A stretch of 64,000 nucleotides of DNA, taken from NCBI GenBank assembly GCA_964476585.1, contig CAYZBF010000004.1, forward strand, positions 38,391 to 102,390, read 5' to 3'. Below, in pieces: positions 1 to 7,865 of the stretch (its first letter is position 1; each line of letters opens with the position of its first letter). The position numbers and the translations under genes were made by a program. Under the pieces are notes generated by a model, which worked only from the letters and a program-made list of their open reading frames with translations, was not told the origin of the DNA and ran no database searches. Source of the DNA: CAYZBF01 sp964476585. Its GTDB lineage: Bacteria; Hydrothermota; UBA3072.

Positions 1-2
1 CT

Positions 3-548
3 AAAGACCCTTTTCGAATCTTGATTTCAACAGTGCTCAGTTCAAGGACAAAAGATGCTGTTACAAGGGTAGCCTCGAAGCGTTTGTTTGAAAAAGCCAC
101 TACACCTTTCGATATGGTGAAACTCTCCCCTCTGGAGATAGAAAAATTGATCTATCCTGTTGGTTTTTATAAAACGAAAGCAAAAAGGCTTCCTCCGCTT
201 GTAGAAACATTAATAAAAAGATATAATGGAAGGGTTCCAGATACACTTGAAGGTCTACTTGAATTACCGGGAGTGGGAAGAAAAACGGCAAATCTTGTTT
301 TGACTCTTGGCTTTGGTAAACTAGGTATATGCGTTGATACACACGTCCACCGAATATCAAATAGATTTGGATATGTCAAGACAAAAATCCCCGAAGAGAC
401 CGAATTTTCCCTAAGAGAGAAACTCCCACGTAAGTGGTGGATTATTTATAATGACCTCCTCGTTACCCTTGGCCAGAATATCTGCTTACCCCGTAACCCT
501 AAATGTGAAATATGCCCGGTCAAAAATTTCTGCGAAAAAAAGTTATAA
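3..548 (+). CDS. nth: Endonuclease III, 5'-truncated by window edge
   Basis: DNA glycosylase/AP lyase of base excision repair, removing oxidised pyrimidines. The reading frame is open to the window edge and residues before the first in-frame start (TTG at 21) already match the family (an FRILISTVLSSRTKD stretch), so the true start lies outside. The helix-hairpin-helix LPGVGRKTANLVL carries the catalytic Lys, followed by VDTHVHR with the catalytic Asp. The C-terminal [4Fe-4S] motif is complete (C-X6-C-X2-C-X5-C). Only the 3' about 180 codons are present; E. coli Nth is about 211 aa. It is followed by a long AT-rich spacer, so it ends its transcription unit. Identification is firm. Confidence 0.93.
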   Translation, partial: KDPFRILISTVLSSRTKDAVTRVASKRLFEKATTPFDMVKLSPLEIEKLIYPVGFYKTKAKRLPPLVETLIKRYNGRVPDTLEGLLELPGVGRKTANLVLTLGFGKLGICVDTHVHRISNRFGYVKTKIPEETEFSLREKLPRKWWIIYNDLLVTLGQNICLPRNPKCEICPVKNFCEKKL

Positions 549-639
549 TTCAAAATTTGTCCTTAGATTCAATTAAATAATGCAAACAAACCCGTTTCCC
601 ATAATTGATTGAATATCAATTCCTTATATAGCCAAAAGT

Positions 640-1000
640 AGTTATCAACATTTTTTTAACAATTTTGGTCTTCTTACCCTTCTAATATTAGATTGATTGA
701 ATGGATTCTAAAATTTTGTCTCTAAAAATTTATATAACGGCAAATGCGATATGGCAAGGTGTCTCAAAAGTTCCCGAACATTAGAATCAATAAATAATGA
801 TATGCAATATTTTTGTCTCCGAGAAATAAAAATTTTGCTAAATTGCTAAAAATAAAGGGTTTACGGTAAATATATGTGGATAAGTTGGATAGCTTAACGC
901 ATTGACATATAAGAACTTATATTGGTCTTCGACTTTTATCAACGAGTTTTCCACATTGTGTTAATATGACATTTATTGATTTTTTTTTATGGTGTGTTAA
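640..1000. other. Candidate replication origin: DnaA-box-like cluster in AT-rich spacer
   Basis: The 525-bp spacer after nth has no credible gene. It contains TTATCAACA at 642-650, a perfect TGTGGATAA (complement of TTATCCACA) at 875-883, TTATCAACG at 936-944 and TTTTCCACA at 947-955, followed by a T-rich stretch near 970-990 that could unwind. TCTAATATTAGA at 681-692 is a perfect palindrome. DnaA-box clusters next to AT-rich DNA mark bacterial origins. dnaA, dnaN and gidA are not in the window, so this is a hypothesis; it could equally be a DnaA-regulated or DnaA-titrating spacer. Confidence 0.35.
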
Positions 1001-1036
1001 TTGGTTTTTGGACATAATAAAAAAACCCCCTTTTTC

Positions 1037-1064
1037 TTGACATAGCGGTGTTTGTTTCTATAAT
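1037..1064 (+). promoter_or_regulatory. Sigma70-type promoter of the lamin-tail gene
   Basis: TTGACA at 1037-1042, a 16-bp spacer and TATAAT at 1059-1064. The ATG at 1074 is only 9 bp further on, so the transcript should have about 3 nt before the start codon. No Shine-Dalgarno sequence is possible in that space. Confidence 0.75.
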
Positions 1065-1073
1065 TGTAAAATT

Positions 1074-2675
1074 ATGATGTTAGTATTTTTGTTAATATCT
1101 TCGGTATGTATCAATGAAGTTATGTCAAATCCACTCGGAGGGGAAGGAATTGGGGCTCCTGAAGACAGAAATGAATTTGTTGAAATTTTTAATAAAGGAG
1201 TAGATACTGTAGATTTATACAACTGGAAGATCACCGATTTTGACGCAGATGATTATATTTTTCCCTTCGTTTCTCTCTCTGGAGATTCCTCCGCGAAAAT
1301 TCCTCCTGGAGGATTTGCTTTGATAATGGATCCAGAGTATGTAGATTCGGGGGAAAATTATATGCCCTATGGTGTACCTTCCTGTGTCCTACTTCAAGTG
1401 GGCAACACTTCTATTGGAAGTGATCTTGAAAATAACGATTCTATTGCTCTTATCAGTCCAGACGGTGATACAGTGAGTACCTATTATCATCCTTTTAACG
1501 CAGGCAATGGGTTTTCTGTTGAGAGGATTTCTCCGTCTGTTGGTGACATTTCTGACAATTGGGGTTCTTGTAAGGATTCTACTGGTTCAACCCCTGGATC
1601 TATCAATTCAATATACTCTCCTCCAGATTTTTCTCTTGATACTCTCTACATCGAGGGTCATGAGGTTAATATATGGATAAAAAATACAACCGATACTATA
1701 CTTAGCGGTACTGTTTATGCGTTCAACGATGAAAATCGTAACAGAGAAATGGACCCGAGTGAATTGCTTAACTCTTATTATCTTTTGAATGTGGCAGAGG
1801 ATTCAATAACAACTATTAAATTCTCTGTTGAAGATGAAGGTGTGTATCTGCTTGGATTTCAATTTTTACATAAAACTATATTTAGAAGAGTAAGGATTAA
1901 TAATGGCATATCGAATCTTGTTCTAAATGAAGTAATGTTTGCACCCCTGGAAACAGTTGAGTGGATAGAATTATATAACCGTTCTCTTTTTGATTACTAT
2001 CTTGATTCCTGCTGGGTGTGCGAAAATCTTTTATCCAAAAGCATTAGGATTCCTGCTGGTGAATATTTGGTTATTGCCGATGATTTATCCAGATTCTTTG
2101 CATATTATGGTAATATTTCTGTTCCTCTTTTGACATTGAATCTTTCATTTTCAAACAGTGGGGATTCTATATTTATATTTGATGAGAATGGCTTTCTTGT
2201 TGATAAATGTGTGTATAGTGCCAATGATGCAGAGAGAAATTATACCCTGGAAAGGGTAAGTCCTAATATCGGGAACGAAAATCCTTCCAATTGGGGGCAA
2301 TCTATTCTACAGGGTGGAACTCCAGGTTCAGTGAATTCAATTTTTGCAGAGTACAAGCAAGAAGAGGTTAGTCTTTTGGTAACACCTGAGCATTTCACTC
2401 CAGATGGAGATGGAATAGATGAAAGTTGTGTCATTTCTTTTGAACTTCCCTATACGAGAAATGAGGTGACTATAGGAGTTTATGATAGAAGAGGACATCT
2501 TCTACTAGAGAAGAGAGGACTGTACGGAGGAGATAGGGGAGAGTGGGTCTGGGATGGTAGAGATAATAAAGGAGATATCGTTACAACCGGACTGTATATT
2601 GTTTTTCTCTCGGTTAGTGATATAGATACCAATATATCGTCCTATAGAAAGACCGTAGTTTCAGTTAGAAGATAG
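1074..2675 (+). CDS. Secreted lamin-tail-domain protein with FlgD-like C-terminus
   Basis: A 533-aa exported protein. A short hydrophobic signal peptide (MMLVFLLISSVC) runs straight into lamin-tail domain 1 (NEVMSNP..., EFVEIFN, about residues 13-180). A CARDB/Ig-like linker follows (about 185-280), then lamin-tail domain 2 (NEVMFAPLETVEWIELYN, about 283-425) and a C-terminal module with FTPDGDG and WDGRDNKGD (about 437-533) typical of FlgD-Ig/CHU_C-like domains of surface proteins. In the FCB group such C-termini often go with export or sorting at the cell surface; no sorting machinery is visible here. It forms a single-gene unit with its own near-leaderless promoter. Biological role unknown. 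Confidence 0.8.
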   Translation: MMLVFLLISSVCINEVMSNPLGGEGIGAPEDRNEFVEIFNKGVDTVDLYNWKITDFDADDYIFPFVSLSGDSSAKIPPGGFALIMDPEYVDSGENYMPYGVPSCVLLQVGNTSIGSDLENNDSIALISPDGDTVSTYYHPFNAGNGFSVERISPSVGDISDNWGSCKDSTGSTPGSINSIYSPPDFSLDTLYIEGHEVNIWIKNTTDTILSGTVYAFNDENRNREMDPSELLNSYYLLNVAEDSITTIKFSVEDEGVYLLGFQFLHKTIFRRVRINNGISNLVLNEVMFAPLETVEWIELYNRSLFDYYLDSCWVCENLLSKSIRIPAGEYLVIADDLSRFFAYYGNISVPLLTLNLSFSNSGDSIFIFDENGFLVDKCVYSANDAERNYTLERVSPNIGNENPSNWGQSILQGGTPGSVNSIFAEYKQEEVSLLVTPEHFTPDGDGIDESCVISFELPYTRNEVTIGVYDRRGHLLLEKRGLYGGDRGEWVWDGRDNKGDIVTTGLYIVFLSVSDIDTNISSYRKTVVSVRR

Positions 2676-3031
2676 AATAATTGTTAAAATGTTGAATAGT
2701 TAGGAGTCAAGGATTCAAGCGAAATATCCCCAAAACTAAAGCCTTAATTTAGTTTGATCGCACAAACCGACCAACTGACCAACACACTAACCTAATTTTT
2801 TAATTGTAGCAAACTAACTACGAGAAGTTTAAAAAGAATATTGACTTTTAATTATTTTTACTGATATTTTAAATATGGCAGATTAAAGGATGGAAGAAAA
2901 ACAAAGTACCAGTGAAATATCACAAAGTCAAGCAGCGTCCCCATAAAACTTAGGTGGTTTGAGGAGGACGCCCGTTTCAGGTTTATCCTCAGATTTACAA
3001 TCTGAATAAATTTTAAAGGAGGAATCACATT
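2676..3031. repeat. Spacer with degenerate octamer repeats
   Basis: No gene is seen in this 356-bp spacer. At 2682-2702 the + strand reads as GTTAAAAT-GTTGAATA-GTTAGGAG. At 2761-2792 the complementary strand reads as GTTAGTGT-GTTGGTCA-GTTGGTCG-GTTTGTG. Both are degenerate 8-bp tandem repeats that recur in other spacers (3978-4008, 21330-21356, 30282-30319, 38936-38990, 54865-54890). Between them lies a segment with GTCAAGGATTCAAG that resembles parts of the spacers at 4955 and 21268. Confidence 0.55.
2841..2870 (+). promoter_or_regulatory. Probable promoter of the aldo/keto reductase gene
   Basis: TTGACT at 2841-2846, an 18-bp spacer and TATTTT at 2865-2870. The implied leader of about 155 nt can form two structures: a GCGTCC/GGACGC inverted repeat (2935-2940 with 2966-2971) and a CAGATT-TAC-AATCTG hairpin (2990-3004) just before the ribosome binding site. 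No known riboswitch was recognised. Confidence 0.45.
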
Positions 3032-3973
3032 ATGGAATACACAAATCTAGGGAGAACGGGACTCGCGGTTAGCAGATTGTGCCTTGGCACTATGAACATT
3101 GGCACTCATACTAATGAAAAGGATGCTTTTGCAATAATGGATAGAGCACTGGAATTGGGAATAAACTTCTTTGATACAGCAAATGTATACGGTGGCCGGA
3201 AGGGAGAGGGTATTACTGAGAAAATAATTGGTAAGTGGTTTAAACAGGGTGGANNNNNNNNNNNNNNNNNNNNNNNNNNNNNNNNNNNNNNNNNNNNNNN
3301 NNNNNNNNNNNNNNNNNNNNNNNNNNNNNNNNNNNNNNNNNNNNNNNNNNNNNNNNNNNNNNNNNNNNNNNNNNNNNNNNNNNNNNACCGTGATACTCCA
3401 TGGGAGGAGATATGGCAGGCAATGGAACAATTAGTTAGCGAAGGTAAAATCATTTATGTTGGTAGTAGTAACTTTGCTGGATGGAATATTACTGAGGCTC
3501 AATTAACCGCAAGAGCACGTAATTTCATGGGTCTGGTATCAGAACAAAGTCTATATAATCTATGTGATAGAATGATAGAGCTTGAAGTTATTCCCGCATG
3601 TAGAGCTTTTGGTTTGGGCCTTATTCCATGGAGTCCATTAAGAGGTGGATTATTAGCCGGAAGTTTAAAGAAAGCTAAAAAGGGGCGTCGCAGAGGAGAT
3701 TGGGTAAAAGAAGGAATAGAAAAACATAAAGAACAGCTTATAAAGTACGAATCACTCTGCGATAAAATAGGAGAGGAACCTTCCAATGTAGCCCTTGCCT
3801 GGCTTTTAGGCAATCCAGTTTTAACAGCACCAATCATAGGACCAAGAACTTTAAAACAACTTGAGGGAAGCATGAGGGCTATTGAGGTTAAATTAACGGA
3901 AGATGTATTGAAAAAATTGGATGAGATATGGCCTGGTCCAGGAGGTGAAGCACCTGAGGCATATGCATGGTGA
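3032..3973 (+). CDS. Aldo/keto reductase (interrupted by assembly gap)
   Basis: NADPH-dependent aldo/keto reductase of the YghZ/Kv-beta-like class. It begins MEYTNLGRTGLAVSRLCLGTM after a perfect AAAGGAGG site. FFDTANVYG holds the catalytic Asp and Tyr; the catalytic Lys and His should lie in the 133-N gap (3254-3386) and cannot be checked. After the gap, DTPWEEIWQAMEQLV, YVGSSNFAGW and the cofactor-binding IIGPRTLKQLE are normal. Frame is kept across the gap, but by comparison with the family the missing stretch is probably longer than 133 nt, so the gap size is an estimate. Single-gene unit; substrate unknown. Confidence 0.88.
   Translation: MEYTNLGRTGLAVSRLCLGTMNIGTHTNEKDAFAIMDRALELGINFFDTANVYGGRKGEGITEKIIGKWFKQGGXXXXXXXXXXXXXXXXXXXXXXXXXXXXXXXXXXXXXXXXXXXXXRDTPWEEIWQAMEQLVSEGKIIYVGSSNFAGWNITEAQLTARARNFMGLVSEQSLYNLCDRMIELEVIPACRAFGLGLIPWSPLRGGLLAGSLKKAKKGRRRGDWVKEGIEKHKEQLIKYESLCDKIGEEPSNVALAWLLGNPVLTAPIIGPRTLKQLEGSMRAIEVKLTEDVLKKLDEIWPGPGGEAPEAYAW
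3254..3386. other. Assembly gap (133 N)
   Basis: A run of 133 N inside the aldo/keto reductase gene. Any reading frame that crosses it on either strand is an artefact except the reductase itself. Confidence 0.99.
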
Positions 3974-4049
3974 TTTTAGTTATTAGTTAATTCGTTGATT
4001 AGTAATGGGGATGGGGGATGACCCCAGTGAAATAGATAGGCATTCATTT
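3974..4049. repeat. Degenerate octamer repeat after the reductase gene
   Basis: At 3978-4008 the + strand reads GTTATTA-GTTAATTC-GTTGATTA-GTAATGG, the same 7-8 bp GTTNNTTA-like periodicity as in other spacers of the window. No gene is seen. Confidence 0.5.
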
Positions 4050-4086
4050 CACCCGAATGAAATAATTCTATATTTCATGGGGCAAG
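4050..4086. repeat. REP-like hairpin repeat, copy 1
   Basis: CCC-(GA bulge)-ATGAAATA, a 6-nt loop, then TATTTCAT-GGGG followed by CAAG. The second copy is at 22301-22337. The copies share the flanks (TTCACCC and GGGGCAAG) but the stem differs by a compensated change: G-C here (TGAAATA/TATTTCA), T-A there (TTAAATA/TATTTAA). It lies 40 bp upstream of a RAYT-type transposase gene, as REP elements mobilised by such enzymes often do. Confidence 0.6.
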
Positions 4087-4125
4087 CGAGGCAGGCTTTT
4101 TGACAATAGATAATAAGATATAGAT

Positions 4126-4541
4126 ATGAGGAAATCAAGGTTTACATTCCCTGGTGCATATCATCATCTAATGGGAAGGGGTATAGGTGGAGAGGATATC
4201 TTTTTAGATAATAAATTCAAGGAGTATTTTCTTTTTAATCTTAAAGAGGAGTCAGGAAAATACAAGATAAAATTATTTACTTATTGTATTATGGATAATC
4301 ATTATCATCTAATACTACAGAATTCTTCAGGGAGAATGTCAGATTTTATGAGAAGGATATTAATACAAAAACAATAAGAGGTAAAGCTTTACGGTCAGGA
4401 CTGCTTGTATTGTTAAAGGATAGAGCAGGACTAACCTACAGAGAGATAATAAGATATTTATTATTTAGCTAGATAAAGTATTCCTCATTGGGACAACTGT
4501 ACAAAAGAGCAAGAAAGAAGATTATGGATGAAGAGAAATAA
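4126..4541 (+). pseudogene. RAYT/IS200-like REP-associated tyrosine transposase, decayed
   Basis: The first 83 codons (4126-4377) give a Y1_Tnp domain: FPGAYHHLMGRG at the N-terminus and the metal-binding HUH motif in MDNHYHLIL. The frame then stops. In a shifted frame from about 4377 to 4541 the usual C-terminal region of these proteins can still be read (GLLVLLKDRAGLTYREIIRY, then LGQLYKRARKKIMDEEK), with an in-frame TAG between the two pieces. The middle of the protein, including the region of the catalytic Tyr, is deleted. So there is a frameshift, an internal deletion and a nonsense codon: an inactive relic. It sits between a REP-like hairpin and a repeat-rich spacer. Confidence 0.82.
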
Positions 4542-5070
4542 TGCTAATGTCAAAAAGTCAACCCCCGTCCCTAATTTTTGAAATAGAGCAAATGCAGTTC
4601 ACGCCTGCAGGTAATGACATCGTCATTGCCCTCTGAGATTGCTAATTTATATAAGTCAAGGGTCCGAGGGGATTCGGGTTTTATAAATAAAGGAACTTGA
4701 AATATCGCCTCAGGGATGTCGCTCCCAGAAATGAGGAATGGTAAACCTTCAGGTTTGTATATTTGCAAGGCTAAAGCCTCGCCCTACTTAAGTAGATGCG
4801 TTTTTTTATATCAGTATTTATCCTTGTTGATCTATGTCCTATGAATTGGTGATGGGTATCCATTTAATTTTACAATTTCCAATTTGCATTTTTCATTCTT
4901 TATTTTAAATTGATACTGAGAACATCTGTGTTCATCTGTGGTTAGATATAAAAGGTGTCAAGGGATCAAAGGTTTAAGTGAAATTTTACCAATGTTAAAT
5001 ATTTAATCTTTTTAACTAAATCCTAATCCCCAAATCCTAACCCCTATTTTTTAGATGGAGTGAAGCGACC
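4542..5070. repeat. Gene-free spacer with mixed degenerate repeats
   Basis: About 580 bp without a credible gene. It holds a hairpin GGTAATGAC-ATC-GTCATTGCC (4610-4630); a block GTAAACCTTCAGGTTTG...ATTTGCAAG...CTAAAGCC...CCCTACTT (4741-4790) that recurs at 38799-38868; a degenerate heptamer array (4862-4905; on the - strand AATGAAA-AATGCAA-ATTGGAA-ATTGTAA); ATCTGTGTTCATCTGTGG (4923-4940), related to 38755-38780 on the other strand; and AAATCCTAATCCCCAAATCC (about 5022-5041), which recurs near 30420. It looks like a sink of repeat debris next to the dead transposase. Confidence 0.55.
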
Positions 5071-5075
5071 GTCCC

Positions 5076-5103
5076 TTGACTTTCTACTCTACAGCCTTAT
5101 TAT
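5076..5103 (+). promoter_or_regulatory. Promoter of the 5125 operon
   Basis: TTGACT at 5076-5081, a 16-bp spacer and TATTAT at 5098-5103. The start codon is 21 bp further on with GAGGTG between, so this unit has a conventional leader with a Shine-Dalgarno site. Confidence 0.65.
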
Positions 5104-5124
5104 TCTCAAAAAAAGAGGTGAAAC

Positions 5125-6531
5125 TTGTATAGATTGAAAATTGTCTTCCCTGCGCTTCTTATAATTGTGGGTGCAGGTGTAATTTTTTCTCTTATTAGGA
5201 GTGATAGGGGAGAAAAAGAGATATTCCCTAAAAGTTTCTTTGAAGAAGATGCAAATATAGAATGGATGGGTATATATCTTAAAGGACATAAAGTGGGATA
5301 TCTTGCTTCAAGGATTGATTCGACAGTCGAAGGATACAGGGTGTATTCCAATACCTATCTTAAGATGTCTCCAACTGGAGAGTTGGGAAAGGAGGTTAGT
5401 TATCAGGTAGCTGCTAACACTGATAGAGATTATAACCTTAAGGATTTTCATTTTCGTATGCTCTCAGGAGATTATGTATTTAATGCCTCTGGAGAAAGGA
5501 TAAGAGATAAATTAGTTGTGGAGATGCAGTTAGGAGGGAAAAAACGGAGGATGGAGTTTCCACTTAAGTCTTCTTACATACCTGCCACTATTGAGGGAAT
5601 GGTTAAAACTGGGAAAACAGGGAAATTTCAATATTTTGACCCAACCCTCCAATCCCTCTTTGATATAACCCTTGAGACCTTAGGTCCAGATACATTAGAA
5701 GGAATAGCAACCACCAAGTATGCAGTATATCAATCCGGTATTGAGGTCCTATTTTGGGTATCAAAGGAGGGTCGGCTTATAAGAGAAGAATCCCCCATAG
5801 GGCTTGTGATGAAAAGAGAGTCCGGTGCTGACCTTTCCGAAATAGAGACAGTGAGCTTTAAATTGTATGATTCTTATGCGATTAGACCGGATAAGAAAAT
5901 TAATAACCCAAGAACGCTCAACATGCTTAAGGTTCGCCTTGATAGTGTGGATTTATCTGGTCTTCGAATTGAAGATGATCGCCAAACACTTTCTGGTGAT
6001 ATACTTGCAATAAAGAGAATAAAACCAGGATATTCTAAAAAAATACCCAAAGAGATAGAATCCTATCGTCAACCTACCCCTTTTATCCCGAGTGATGACA
6101 AGCTGGTAAGACAGACTGCGCAGAAGGTCGTAGGAGATGAAAAGGGTTGGAAGGCTGCAAAAAGGATCATCACATTTGTTGATACAACCTTAAAAGATAC
6201 ACCTACCTTTTCGATTCCAAACGCGCTTGATGCACTAAAATTAAAAGAAGGAGATTGTAATGAGCATTCGTCACTTGCTGTTGCACTACTTCGTGCAGTG
6301 GGTATTCCAGCCCGGACCGAAGTCGGGATTGTTTATGTGGGTGGAGCGTTTTACTACCATGCCTGGATAGGTGTATACGCAGGTGGAAGATGGGTGGCTG
6401 CTGATCCTACCTTTGGACAATTTATTGCCGACCCCACACATATAAAACTGGAGTTTGGTGGATTTGAGAAGCAGGCAAAACTCTATAGGGTGATTAACAA
6501 GCTAAAAATATCAATCCTTGAGTATGATTGA
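5125..6531 (+). CDS. Membrane-anchored transglutaminase-like cysteine protease-fold protein
   Basis: A 468-aa protein with an N-terminal membrane anchor (about residues 6-24), a long extracytoplasmic beta-rich region and a C-terminal transglutaminase-like domain. The triad is intact: Cys378 (GDCNEHSS), His412 (FYYHAWIG) and Asp427 (AADPTFG). Start codon is TTG at 5125, chosen because GAGGTG lies just upstream and the anchor begins at once. The 3' end overlaps the ABC ATPase gene by 8 bp, so the two are co-translated. Transglutaminase-like domains may act as proteases, amidases or peptide cross-linkers; the substrate is unknown. First gene of a long overlapping operon. Confidence 0.82.
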   Translation: MYRLKIVFPALLIIVGAGVIFSLIRSDRGEKEIFPKSFFEEDANIEWMGIYLKGHKVGYLASRIDSTVEGYRVYSNTYLKMSPTGELGKEVSYQVAANTDRDYNLKDFHFRMLSGDYVFNASGERIRDKLVVEMQLGGKKRRMEFPLKSSYIPATIEGMVKTGKTGKFQYFDPTLQSLFDITLETLGPDTLEGIATTKYAVYQSGIEVLFWVSKEGRLIREESPIGLVMKRESGADLSEIETVSFKLYDSYAIRPDKKINNPRTLNMLKVRLDSVDLSGLRIEDDRQTLSGDILAIKRIKPGYSKKIPKEIESYRQPTPFIPSDDKLVRQTAQKVVGDEKGWKAAKRIITFVDTTLKDTPTFSIPNALDALKLKEGDCNEHSSLAVALLRAVGIPARTEVGIVYVGGAFYYHAWIGVYAGGRWVAADPTFGQFIADPTHIKLEFGGFEKQAKLYRVINKLKISILEYD

Positions 6532-7252
6532 ATTACGTAATGTAACGAAAGAGTTTGGTAACCTTTGTGCCGTTAAAGATTTCACTCTAACAGTATCTGA
6601 TGGAGAATTGTTTACTTTACTCGGACCAAACGGAGCTGGAAAGACCACAACAGTCAAAATGATTACCGGGCTAATTAAGCCAACAAAAGGCGAGATTATT
6701 ATTAATGATGTTAATATTGAAGAATTTCCCGAGAAAGCTAAGGAAATAATCGCCTATATACCAGACCAGCCATTTTTATACCCTGAGCTCACCGGCCGAG
6801 AATTCATAATATTTGTTTCCAGATTATACGGGATGGAGCATAAAGATATAAATGACCGTATGGAGAGGTTGATTGGGGAATTCCGGGTAGGGGATTGGAT
6901 AGATCTTCCCGCATCTATGTATTCCCATGGTATGAGACAAAAGGTTATATTTATTCAGGCACTCATCCATAATCCTTTAGTTATTGTTATTGATGAGCCC
7001 ATGGTCGGGTTGGACCCCGTTTCTGCTAGAATAGTAAAACGCATGCTTCGGGAATGTGTAGGAAATGATGTCACAGTTTTTATGTCAACTCACTCCCTTA
7101 ATGTTGCAGAGGAGATATCAGACAGGGTTGGGGTTATAGATGAGGGAAAGTTAATAGAGGTAAAGAGTATGAAAAAACTCCTCAAAAGTTCATCTGCAAC
7201 ACTTGAAGACGTCTATTTTGCTATTACAAAGGAGGAACCCAATGACTCTTAG
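6524..7252 (+). CDS. ABC transporter ATP-binding protein (no adjacent permease)
   Basis: A 242-aa ABC ATPase of the CcmA/multidrug-export type. Walker A GPNGAGKTT is at residues 34-42, the signature is YSHGMRQ (about 133-139) and Walker B VIVIDEP is at 153-159, followed by the H-loop in STHSLN. ATG 6524 is chosen over the TTG at 6518 because it gives the usual MIELRNVTKEFG start; it overlaps the preceding stop by 8 bp. Export-type ATPases of this class normally pair with a separate membrane subunit, but the next gene is purN, so the partner must be elsewhere. The upstream transglutaminase-like protein may be functionally linked, which is inference. Confidence 0.88.
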   Translation: MIELRNVTKEFGNLCAVKDFTLTVSDGELFTLLGPNGAGKTTTVKMITGLIKPTKGEIIINDVNIEEFPEKAKEIIAYIPDQPFLYPELTGREFIIFVSRLYGMEHKDINDRMERLIGEFRVGDWIDLPASMYSHGMRQKVIFIQALIHNPLVIVIDEPMVGLDPVSARIVKRMLRECVGNDVTVFMSTHSLNVAEEISDRVGVIDEGKLIEVKSMKKLLKSSSATLEDVYFAITKEEPNDS

Positions 7253-7865
7253 ACTTGGTGTTTTGGTCTCTGGAAGAGGTACCAATCTTCAATCAATAAT
7301 TGATAAGTGTACTTCTTCTGACATTGATGCTAAAGTAGTAGTGGTCATATCTGATAATCCTGAGGCTTATGCACTTACGAGGGCCGGCAAGGCGGGCATA
7401 TCTGCCAATTACCTGGACCCACGCACTACTAAACCTTTACTCATTGGGGAAGCTGAAGATGATTATATAAAGGTATTAAAGGAATATCAGGTAGACCTTG
7501 TTTGTCTGGCTGGGTTTATGAGAATATTAAAAGAAAAATTTATAACTGAGTTTAAGTTGAGGATAATGAATATTCATCCTGCACTCCTGCCATCCTTCAA
7601 TGGCCTTCATGCGCAGAAGCAGGCACTGGATAAAGGTGTGCGGTTTTCAGGAGCTACAGTCCATTTTGTGACAGAAGACGTTGATGGAGGACCTATAATA
7701 CTTCAAGCAGTAGTGCCTGTATACCAGGACGATACGGAAGAGAGCCTTTCTAAGCGAATCCTTATCCAGGAGCACAGGATCTATGCAGAGGCTATTAATC
7801 TATTTGCAAAGGGTAAGTTAGAAATAAGAGATAACAGGGTGGTAATTGGAGGGATGGATGAATAA
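7242..7865 (+). CDS. purN: Phosphoribosylglycinamide formyltransferase
   Basis: Transfers a formyl group from 10-formyl-THF to GAR in step 3 of purine synthesis. The 207-aa product starts MTLRLGVLVSGRGTNLQSI at ATG 7242, preceded by AAAGGAGGA. The active-site segment MNIHPALLPSF (Asn, His) and the HFVTEDVDGG segment with the catalytic Asp are intact. It overlaps the ABC ATPase by 11 bp and the oxidoreductase by 8 bp. purH lies at 28695, so purine genes are split between loci. Confidence 0.95.
   Translation: MTLRLGVLVSGRGTNLQSIIDKCTSSDIDAKVVVVISDNPEAYALTRAGKAGISANYLDPRTTKPLLIGEAEDDYIKVLKEYQVDLVCLAGFMRILKEKFITEFKLRIMNIHPALLPSFNGLHAQKQALDKGVRFSGATVHFVTEDVDGGPIILQAVVPVYQDDTEESLSKRILIQEHRIYAEAINLFAKGKLEIRDNRVVIGGMDE

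Noticed and set aside
2935..3004. Riboswitch in the aldo/keto reductase leader
   Set aside because: Two hairpins can form, but no known riboswitch core was recognised, so only the hairpins are reported.
3047..3453. Several open frames across the N gap on both strands
   Set aside because: They are open only because N does not encode stops.
4100..4119. Leaderless promoter for the transposase relic (TAAGAT 6 bp before ATG 4126)
   Set aside because: The TTGACA at 4100-4105 is only 8 bp from that -10, too close, and no other -35 fits.
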